Shown piece after piece: positions 56,509 to 64,000 of a DNA stretch of 64,000 bases. A program made the position numbers and the translations under genes. Source of the stretch: Mesocentrotus franciscanus (Eukaryota > Echinodermata > Echinoidea > Camarodonta > Strongylocentrotidae); contig CP137674.1 of assembly GCA_037976565.1 (NCBI GenBank), positions 8,289,789 through 8,353,788 on the forward strand. Reading direction: 5' to 3'. Numbering within the stretch: the stretch's first letter is position 1; each line of letters begins with the position of its first letter. The notes beneath the pieces are model-generated. The model searched no databases, had not been told where the DNA came from, and saw only the letters and a list, made by a program, of their open reading frames with translations.

Positions 56509-57505
56509 GTGAGCACTGCCTCATTCTTTAATCGGTACTTTCTCCAATATAATCAGATTTGTCGATTTCGCAGATGTGATGCATGACCTCAAAGCCAAAA
56601 GTTTGTTGAATTAGGATTTTAGAAATCATTAAGTCTCATTCGTAAAATGTCATTGGAATTAATTCTGGACCTATGAATTACGTTTTTGAAGGTTATAAAT
56701 GTAAGAATGGAAACCCCTTGGGGATTATAATCGTAGCGAAGAGGATTTTGACGATGTTATCTTGCCTCCCAATGTTTTTTTGTTTTTTTTGCCATTTTGT
56801 ATACGCCTCCGTCCTGCAGTAACATGGACTAACATGGAAACATATATTCTTATATTGATATAAAAATATATATAGCTAGATATTTATGAATACTCTTCGA
56901 ACATCAATTAAGATCAAGTTTTAAACTTTCATGCTTGGATGGGCAAATTAATTTAACTGTTAGAAGATCTGATTAAGAAAATTGCAAAAATAGAGCAAGT
57001 TTCGATCCAAATGTTAACGAACATGTGCATCTGTAAGACATTCTTGTTCAACGATCAAAACAAATAATGAGGAGGATTGAGCTCTGGGTGTCAACTGTAG
57101 TCTCAGGACTGCATGGTTTTGACAAACACAGTCGGAATGTCTCTCCTTTCCACTCCAGGTCGTGAATGAGCCATATAATACCTCTAATGCTCATCATCAT
57201 TTGAATGGTCAAATGCCACATTTTTGGCAATTTTCTTTCAGAGACTCATTTATTGGTAAATGGCTATGCTCACTCATGCATGTTTGGTAGGATTCCAATT
57301 GCATATCATCTTAAAGAGGGTTGATTTATATTTATGTTGATAGATGAAAGATAACTTTATATTGAATATTCATTTGAAAATATAAACTGCAAATAGTGTC
57401 CACATCTTTTCTTTTCTTTTCTTTTTTTTCTTAGTGTATTATCTTATATGGATCACTCTTGTGTTTTTTCTTCATTTTATTGTGTTTATCAAGTTTACTG
57501 CTAAG

Positions 57506-57679
57506 GTGACGAGCATTGTCAGCAACATTGCCTCGGTTGACATGACCGAGCTCCAGGAGGCAGAAGAAACCACCAATGCGATCTCAAACATCCTCATGGC
57601 CTACGAGACGCAGCTCAACAACGTCGAGGTTGCAGAAGGAGAACCGTTCGATGTAGCAGAGGAAAACATTGCAGTTCAG
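57506..57679 (+). CDS. GAIN domain, subdomain A continued
   Basis: 174 bp, phase 0-0, with acceptor gctaag and donor gtatta. Encodes VTSIVSNIASVDMTELQE, then TTNAISNILMAYETQL and EGEPFDVAEENIAVQ, helical and followed by the turn into the beta-rich subdomain B. Confidence 0.82.
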
Positions 57680-58297
57680 GTATTAAGTCATTGATCACCA
57701 AATCATGTCATTTCCGAGGTTCATTACAGGATTCTACCGGTTACTATACGTAACGGGTTAAGCGAATGCCGTTCTATAAGAAGAGTTTGTACTTATACTT
57801 AGTTGCAGTTTGAACGCAATGTTGTTTGGAAGAATGAGCAACACGAAGGGACCGAACTCCAAATTGACATATTACACGATATTCTCTTCTACCAACCTTT
57901 ATATATTTAAGAGGTGAACTATATATATCTCTTGAATCTTATCAAGTCACAGTCTTCTGATTCCAAAAATCATTTAGGGGTTTATCATGAATATAAAGAT
58001 ACCGTATATGATTTAAATGTAAATCTAAACGAAATCATAACGCGGCATTCACTACACCCGGCATACTGCATATCACTACTACAAAATTAATTCTTCTTTT
58101 ACAGAACATATGGAAGCTATGTTTCAAAAGTAAATATTGCAACAAGGATTCCTGAGACAATATAAAAACCTTTAAGAAATATAAACTCCCTATGATTAAT
58201 AAGAAGTATTTAGTTCGTAAATGGGGCGTGTATACTGCCTTAACATCATATAAATACATCAAGTGTAGAAACAAGTCGTACAACTCTTTTTTTGAAG

Positions 58298-58447
58298 GTT
58301 CGGACTGTACCCTCAGAAGAGCTCTATCAGGGGCTGGTCCTTTCCCTCTCCGGGGATAGTTCTACAGACCTCTCTAGTTCCAACATTACCGTCAGAGCAG
58401 GAGGGGATACCCCTTCGGAAGGAACAAGTGTCGGTCTTATAGCTGAG
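58298..58447 (+). CDS. GAIN domain, subdomain B strands
   Basis: 150 bp, phase 0-0. Encodes VRTVPSEELYQGLVLSLS through SSSNITVRAGGDTPSEGT and VGLIAE, alternating strands and loops. NIT sequon. Donor gtaata. Confidence 0.78.
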
Positions 58448-59004
58448 GTAATAGTTATCAAATATGATCTTTAACCTCTACACTAGTCCTTTGTATGTTC
58501 CTTAAGATGTTTATTATGACTTTCAACTATATTTTGTTTTAAAAAACAGTCAAACCTATCTTTGTGGTTACCTCTATAGTGGCCACTTTCTCTGTTTCCC
58601 TTGGATGGCCTCGAGATAGAGGTTTGACTGTTATTGGTTTGTTGCATAATTTGATGCATCAACATTTATTAATTATGTTTAATATAATGTTATATGATTT
58701 TGAAAATTAAGCCTTGAAAAAGTTTTTAAATTATTTTTCTCTTTTGAGTTGGTAGGGGCAAGCTTATAAAAAAATGTGGAACGGTCACACACAAAACATT
58801 CTGGAAGTAATTTTTATGTGAGACGGGACTTTTAAAAGATTCATTATACCTGTACCGGCCTATATTTTTTGCCTTCACCCTGACATTATTTTTTCATTAC
58901 TGTTTATCTTCAATTATCATCTTTGCTAAAATTACGTGTATAATTGTGAGAATAGGACTGATACGGATGTGTGTACTTTATTTGTATGAAATGGATGAAA
59001 ACAG

Positions 59005-59259
59005 GTAAGCTTTCCTCCTGAAATCGCTGACATCGTTTTAGGAGCTTCATCGGGCAATGTTAACAACACGAATATCAACATCATCATGAGTGTCTTCTCC
59101 ACACCGGTACTGTTCTTCTCACCCTCGCTTCTTAACTTCAGCAGTGAGAACCCTGGTGTCAATCGGACCGCCAACACACCTGTCATTCTATTAAGTGTCG
59201 GTGGGTTGATTGTTGCAGACCTAGACCAAACGATTAACCTGACTTTTACTTCTTTGTTG
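59005..59259 (+). CDS. GAIN domain, subdomain B strands
   Basis: 255 bp, phase 0-0. Encodes VSFPPEIADIVLGASSGN, then INIIMSVFSTPVLFF and VILLSVGGLIVADLDQ. 'VSFPPEI' and 'NINIIMSVF' are typical GAIN strand text. Several N-glycosylation sequons (NNT, NFS, NRT, NLT). The exon starts with GTAAGC directly after CAG, so it carries a donor-like sequence at its own 5' edge. Confidence 0.88.
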
Positions 59260-59638
59260 GTGAGGAACTCTTGATTATTTGACAAATAGAAAAGTGTGTT
59301 TTAGCCGTAGATTAGATTTAACTACCATTTAGTGTCAAACATGTTCATTCAGTTGTGCTCGAAGCAATATCAATTCTGCACCGAAGAATGAGAATAGGAG
59401 ACCGGAATTCGTATATGCCCTAGGTGAAATTCCTGACTTTAACCACGGACCAATTCCTAATACTAAACAGAACACTAGTAATAAGTAGTGTTTAAAGTAT
59501 TAGAAGAGTGTCCATGGACTTTCCCATGAATCTATAATATGATGTCAAATTCGAAATAAAACACAGTGCATGTAAGATTTATACATCAGCTTTCTCTTGA
59601 AAGCCGTAGGGCAAATGTCTGTGATTCTTTTTCAACAG

Positions 59639-59863
59639 CCTGATTACGAGAATCAGACGTGTGTTTTCTGGGATGATGATGATTCAGAATGGTCCTCTGA
59701 GGGATGTCGTATTGTTGCCTCGAGGTCTGTCACATCAGTGCTGTCTGGTGTTTCAGCCAGTGCTTCTGAGGGCAACAACTCTGACAGCGTTCTAAAAGAC
59801 TCGGATACCACGGAGATGTACACGTGTGCGTGCGATCACCTGACCAACTTTGCGATTTTAATG
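59639..59863 (+). CDS. GPS motif and tethered agonist
   Basis: 225 bp, phase 0-0, with acceptor aacag and donor gtaatg. Contains the canonical GPS: CVFWDDDDSEWSSEGC, then YTCACDHLTNFAILM. All four Cys, both Trp and the HL/T cleavage tripeptide are present, so cleavage between Leu and Thr is expected. The new N-terminus TNFAILM is a standard Stachel tethered agonist. It places the gene firmly in the adhesion GPCR class. Confidence 0.97.
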
Positions 59864-60784
59864 GTAATGCATTTTAGAGTATGTTGCCTGTAATTAGCCT
59901 TTATAGCCAAATGCACTCTCTAGTGAGTCTCTACGATCATACTGAAGTTTGATTTATTAGAATTGTATTGGATATGGACATTAAAAAAACTTCAAACTTC
60001 CTATTTGATGTTCGTATTGATGACATGAGTACTAGCATTCTAGGAGTAGTAAAAGTCAGATCGCCTTTAAACAGCACTTTTGTAAATAACTGTGTATAAC
60101 TGTGTTTCTGTATTTTGAATGCAAATGTGGAAATGAATTCAATTCAATTAAATTCGCACAAGTGGTCGATTTCACTACGAAGCGGGGCCGACATGTTCTT
60201 TCTAAGAGGCTAGTAAATAATCTGGAATTGTTGATTTCATTATTCATATGACTAGACCCGACATCATTTAGAACGTACAGGTTTGAATATTCCTGTCAAT
60301 TGCTATTGCGAATTCTTTAAATTTGGATCGCAGTCAGATAGAATATGTTACGGTTGGCTTAAGGTTTTGATCGAAGAAAAATATCGGCGAGTTATGTTAA
60401 TGGTAATATATAGATTCGTTAGCGTATGGAGGATGTGTAGCATATAATACATGTACTATCAATGTAATATTATCGATGACTCTATGTACCTTAATAGAAG
60501 AAAAAAAATCAGTTTTGTCTTTCTTTCTTTTTCCATCATTTATTAATTGAATAATACTTATATAAAAAAAACACATAATTATATTGATTACAAAGAAAAA
60601 CACATGAATTAAACTTATATCACAAAATTAATTATACGTTTTTAAACATAATTAACTTTTTTTTCCAGAGGTGATACTTTCAAACATTTGCCCTTCATAA
60701 TATTTCCTTCAAATAAATTTTGAATATGTTTGTAAAAATTACATTTTCTTTTTTGTGTATATAAAACATAATAAACTAAATGTA

Positions 60785-61457
60785 TTAATAGCTTTTAAAA
60801 ACTACATATTTTGAATTAATATAATCGCATAGTTTGCCTACAATTATATCACGGTAATAATTTGTTTCATTATCAAACAATTTTTCCGTTTTTCTGAGAA
60901 AAATTAAGACCTTGATCCAAAATATTTTTGAGTAATCACAAGCATAAAATAAATGATAATAATTTTCTGTGCAATTGCACTTCAAACAATAATCATGATC
61001 GGATTTGTGGAAACGATATAGATATTCTTCACATGCCAATAACTTATAGAGTAATGTGAAATTAAACTGTTTTAATCGTTTTTCCTTGTCGTATGTCAAA
61101 TTCATTTCCATATATATCGCCCAGGATAACTCTTTTCCAAAAAATATTCGCGATAAATTTGAACATTTGGATTTATAAAAGTTCTTTCAACAAATACCTC
61201 ATATATATCTGTGACATTTTTATTTTTGTAAGTGATATATCATGAAATACTTTTGGTGTCAATTCCAAATAATGAAGACCTTTGTTTTCATATGAACAAT
61301 AACCAGTTTCACATTTTAATTTTCTTTTCCAGTCACGAGATATACACTTCCAAAGTAATTCAACCTCACATAAATGATTATGTTTAATACCAAGTAATTC
61401 TTTTGCACGATTTATATCCACATCCCCTTTGGCGTCTAATATTAGCGACCTCATCAC
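60785..61457 (-). pseudogene. Decayed LINE ORF2 C-terminal fragment in the GPS-TM1 intron
   Basis: Two minus-strand open stretches (61,457-61,173 and 61,111-60,785) read as one C-terminal region. LKQFNFTLLYKLLACEEYLY is followed by a CLKCNCTENYYHLFYAC zinc-knuckle-like motif and KIFWIKV. This pattern occurs at the C-terminus of L1/Tx1-type LINE ORF2. No RT catalytic part is present. Family assignment is inference. Confidence 0.65.
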
Positions 61458-61685
61458 ATGACTTATTTACACGTTGATATTTTTTCCATGCCGAAATACA
61501 TTGTTGATCAAATAAAGGTATAAAAGGGTAAAAAATTAGTTATTCAAAATGAAAGTCTCAAAAGTAGAATAGACAATTTCACCTTATTTTAATGTGTAAA
61601 TGCTTTGACATTGTCTCATCTATATCAGTTACAATTTGTTGTATCTTGTGTTCCATATCACTGTAATCAGTATCATTAATATTGA

Positions 61686-61745
61686 TAATGATAATAATAA
61701 TAATAATAATAACAATAATGATAATAATAATAAAAATAATAATAA
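61686..61745. repeat. (AAT)n microsatellite
   Basis: Trinucleotide AAT run upstream of the TM1 exon; the Asn-rich ORF over it is an artefact. Confidence 0.9.
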
Positions 61746-62004
61746 CCATGATGATATGTCTTCTTTAACCAGTATTAATATTCACCATACCACCGGTATT
61801 AATACTGTTCTCCCTGAGGGCCCTGTAATCATATTAATTATCTGCTGTTCTTTCGCTATGTACTCTTTTCGACCCTGTTTTGCCCTAACAGCTTCCGTTT
61901 TATCTGGTAATTTTCATTCCTTCATTTCAAATTTTTCTTGTTTTTTCCTTTATTTTATTCTCAACTTTTACTATTTCCGTCTTCTACTACACCGTTTCGT
62001 TTAG

Positions 62005-62114
62005 GATATCCATGATGTAACTACCGAGTATACTTACAATATCCTGAGCTACATAGGGTGTGCCATCTCTACTGTATGTCTACTGATCGCACTTGGGACA
62101 TATCTCTGGAATAA
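62005..62114 (+). CDS. Transmembrane helix 1
   Basis: 110 bp, phase 0 in and 2 out, with acceptor tttag and donor gtaagt. Encodes DIHDVTTEYTYNILSYIG, then CAISTVCLLIALGTYLWN, a single hydrophobic helix directly after the tethered agonist. The split Lys codon AA/A joins to KLRSRQTNK in the next exon. Confidence 0.92.
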
Positions 62115-62638
62115 GTAAGTCTCTTTTCAAAACTTCTTTGATAAAATGGGTGGTCTATTTTGGGTTTTATTTTGTTCCGGATTAGACAAACACATGTTTT
62201 GGGGGTTTGGGGGTTGTTTTATGTTTTTTGGTCTAACTACAAAAAAAAATCAGCACTGTTTGCGATTGGTCTACATCAGAACGTATCCTCGTGTGTTGTC
62301 ACAGGTGAGATATTTTAAGAAACTGATGACTTTTCTTAATTTATGCTAGAAGTGGTCTCAGCTTTTCAGTGTTTGCACCCTGATTCAAAAAGAGGCTTTT
62401 AAAACATAACTATCATGATCGTTTCTCTCTGACTTATAATTGACATACTGGACCTTCATCATGGAGGCCATGTTTATAGGTAAGAACTAAAACATAAATT
62501 TATTTTGCGAAATTCGGTAGGCTACTCTCTGGCTCAGATTGTAGTTACTCATTTAGCTATGTTCGGAGGTAAGCGCCTAGAGATTGCATAATTTCTTGTT
62601 CCATATACGTTTGCTTATTTCAACCTTCTCTTGAACAG

Positions 62639-62922
62639 AAAGCTACGGAGCCGCCAAACAAACAAGATTTTCATCTGCCTGTGCGCCACCATGCTGGGCC
62701 TGTACACCTCGTTCCTCGCCCTGCTTGTCTTGGACACTGTGCGAGGAGAGACTGAGGTGAATGCAGTAGCGTGCGGGTTTCTGGCCGGTCTCATCCAATT
62801 CTTCGTGCTTTCCTCAATCGCGTGGATGGGAGTAGAAGGCTTCAATACCTACCTGGTCATTGTACAAATCTTCAATACATACATCCCAAACTTCATGGTA
62901 AAGGCCGGTCTTGCAGCCTGGG
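62639..62922 (+). CDS. Transmembrane helices 2 to 4
   Basis: 284 bp, phase 2 in and 1 out, with acceptor gaacag and donor gtacgt. KLRSRQTNKIFICLC (ICL1 and TM2), VACGFLAGLIQFFVL (conserved TM3 Cys), then AWMGVEGFNTYLVIV and KAGLAAW (TM4 start). The 'WMxVEGxxxYLxxV' wording is characteristic of adhesion GPCR TM3. Confidence 0.95.
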
Positions 62923-63272
62923 GTACGTTCATATGGAAATTTGAATGTTATATAGATCAGTGTAAAGAAAGATTGATATCTTTAATCAGCCCCTGCCACC
63001 CCCAAAAAAAAAAAAAAACATGATCCACTTATCTCTCGCCCTATCATGGAATTTGAATATTCTAGCAAATATAAGAATGTTCACGGATCTCCCAGAGATG
63101 CTTTGGGCTACGTGGTTCGATCGAAGCTGATTTCTTTCTCTTCGATTGGTAAAAACCGTTAAAAAATGTCTACACATCTAAATTAATGTCTTAGTGGACT
63201 TCCCTCCTGTATTATTTTAAACACTACACAATGAACTTACCCTGATGTTTTGTCTTTTCTCTGCGACTTTAG

Positions 63273-63339
63273 GTATCCCTGCAATCATCGTTATCCTGAC
63301 TGGTGGTATTGCAAATACAAACTATGCCAGGGAAGATGT
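63273..63339 (+). CDS. TM4 end and extracellular loop 2
   Basis: 67 bp, phase 1 in and 2 out. Encodes GIPAIIVILTGGIANTNY, then AREDV; the helix is followed by the start of ECL2. The next exon opens with the Cys expected to bond to TM3. Confidence 0.9.
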
Positions 63340-63780
63340 GTAAGTAATAATCTTTACACAGAGCATATTTTGATATTAAAGTGACGCACATGGCTATCAA
63401 GAATGCATTCCGTTGTCGTTTGTTTGTTTGTGTCTTTTATCATGTTTAATTTTTGTTTTCTGCGATCGTGTTACAGAACATAAATGGCCTTGAATTTGTT
63501 GTACAAGGATCACTTTCTGTTAACTTATTTCATGATATTATTCTTTTTTTCCCTGAATCTATAAGTCATTGTAATATCTACAGTCTACATTTACTCTGAG
63601 CCAAATAAAAGTAATGCAAATGCACACAAACGAATTTATTGAATGTATAATGAATGTATATAAGACACAGAATGACTATAGCATAACATTGCTTGACGTG
63701 CGTGCAACCTATATGTTATTATTGTTGTTCATTTACGAACAAGATAACATTATTGCTAATGTACCTGCCTCCCTATATAG

Positions 63781-64000
63781 CTGCTTCCTTCGCCTCTGGT
63801 CTCAAATCGGCGGCCTTCTGATACCGGTGGCCGTCGTCCTGATCGCCAACATGGTCATCTTTATTCTGGTCGTCCGACAGCTATCGAAATCGGCTCAGAT
63901 AGCCGGGAAAACAAAGAAGGACAAGGATGGGAAGCGCGAAGAGATGATTGAACGCGTCAAGAATGCTGTGACAATCCTGGTATTGATGGGGCTGACTTGG
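63781..64000 (+). CDS. Transmembrane helices 5 and 6 (cut by window end)
   Basis: Phase 2 in; open to the last base of the window. (V)CFLRLWSQIGGLLIPVAV (ECL2 Cys and TM5), then ICL3 rich in Lys/Arg/Glu, then AVTILVLMGLTW, the conserved TM6 end of adhesion GPCRs. TM7 and the cytoplasmic tail lie beyond 64,000. Confidence 0.95.

Larger units (their letters stand above)
52590..59638. other. Introns between the Ig, SEA, HormR, GAIN and GPS exons
   Basis: The introns at 52,590-52,946, 53,217-53,560, 53,680-54,537, 54,764-55,099, 55,217-55,651, 55,774-56,361, 56,509-57,505, 57,680-58,297, 58,448-59,004 and 59,260-59,638 are AT-rich and single-copy by eye. I found no repeat family, RNA gene or further exon in them. 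A short inverted sequence 'cagtcaaacctatcttt' / 'gaggtttgactg' lies near 58,548-58,630. Confidence 0.55.
59864..62004. other. Intron between GPS and TM1 exons
   Basis: The largest intron of the 3' part. Apart from the LINE fragment and the AAT tract I see no exon. AT-rich. Confidence 0.7.
62115..63780. other. Introns among the 7TM exons
   Basis: 62,115-62,638, 62,923-63,272 and 63,340-63,780: nothing recognisable beyond poly-A near 63,004-63,019 and short T-rich tracts. Confidence 0.55.
736..64000 (+). other. Partial gene: adhesion GPCR with LRP-like and EGF-array ectodomain
   Basis: One plus-strand gene, open at both ends, of 73 inferred exons. Domain order: [EGF, propeller, LDLa, propeller, EGF] x2, EGF x36, EGF, Ig, SEA-like, HormR-like, GAIN/GPS, 7TM. 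Seen directly: every exon has AG/GT borders, and neighbouring exon phases match throughout (mostly phase 1-1, phase 0 in the GAIN part, mixed in the 7TM part), apart from one frameshifted exon in copy A. Known family: adhesion GPCRs combine a modular ectodomain with a self-cleaving GAIN domain and a class B2 7TM bundle at the plasma membrane. Inferred: the whole is one transcript. The alternative is two or more genes, for example the cassettes ending before the array, but I see no terminal exon or new signal-peptide exon between the parts. Confidence 0.8.

Noticed and set aside
61636..62004. ORF leading into TM1 as a signal-anchor exon
   Set aside because: Consists of an AAT microsatellite and T-rich intron; the acceptor at 62,004 and phase 0 join to the GPS exon explain TM1.

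Overview
The window looks like nuclear DNA of a marine invertebrate deuterostome, most likely an echinoderm of sea-urchin type. This is an inference from AT-rich introns, abundant trinucleotide microsatellites, tRNA-derived SINEs with (ATT)n tails, L2/CR1-type LINEs and an expanded, EGF-rich adhesion-receptor gene. No prokaryotic gene organisation is present. Almost everything supportable belongs to one very large plus-strand gene that enters from the left and runs off the right edge. I reconstruct 73 coding exons from splice-site and reading-frame continuity. Their phases join without conflict, except in one frameshifted exon.

Layout: (1) About 380-12,240 and 12,275-26,570 are two tandem copies (A and B) of one 11-exon cassette. 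Each encodes EGF, a degenerate LDLR-class-B/YWTD beta-propeller, one LDL-receptor class A module, a second and more canonical YWTD propeller, and EGF. Copy A has a frame-breaking 2-bp loss in its fifth exon. Copy B carries two private insertions (12,915-13,495 and about 23,120-25,520). (2) About 26,740-51,800 is a tandem array of 36 EGF exons, each 114 bp and phase 1-1. Thirty-two encode exactly the same 38 residues, mostly in identical DNA. They sit in repeat units of about 623 bp or, with a shared deletion, about 378 bp. An L2/CR1-like LINE (38,769-42,226, minus strand) splits the array, and a tRNA-SINE (51,424-51,683) replaces the splice-acceptor region of the last array exon. (3) 52,476-64,000 encodes a diverged EGF, an Ig domain, a SEA-like domain, a hormone-receptor-like cysteine module, a GAIN domain with a canonical GPS (HL/TNFAILM), and a seven-helix bundle read as far as TM6 (GLTW), where the window ends.

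The predicted product is a receptor of more than 3,300 residues. An LRP-like propeller/LDLa head and a Notch-like EGF stalk are carried on a SEA/GAIN/GPS adhesion-GPCR base. The head would bind ligand, the stalk sets reach and carries predicted O-fucose and O-GlcNAc sites, and the GAIN/GPS releases a tethered agonist into the 7TM. I do not know a named receptor with this arrangement. That the cassettes, array and 7TM form one transcript is inferred from phase and strand continuity and needs RNA evidence.

Sequence outside the exons is intronic. It holds SINE fragments, a hAT-type MITE present in both cassettes, minisatellites containing decoy splice sites, foldback sequences, a small acidic ORF of unknown origin, and a decayed LINE fragment at 60,785-61,457. 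No promoter, first exon, signal peptide or polyadenylation site of the receptor is visible.
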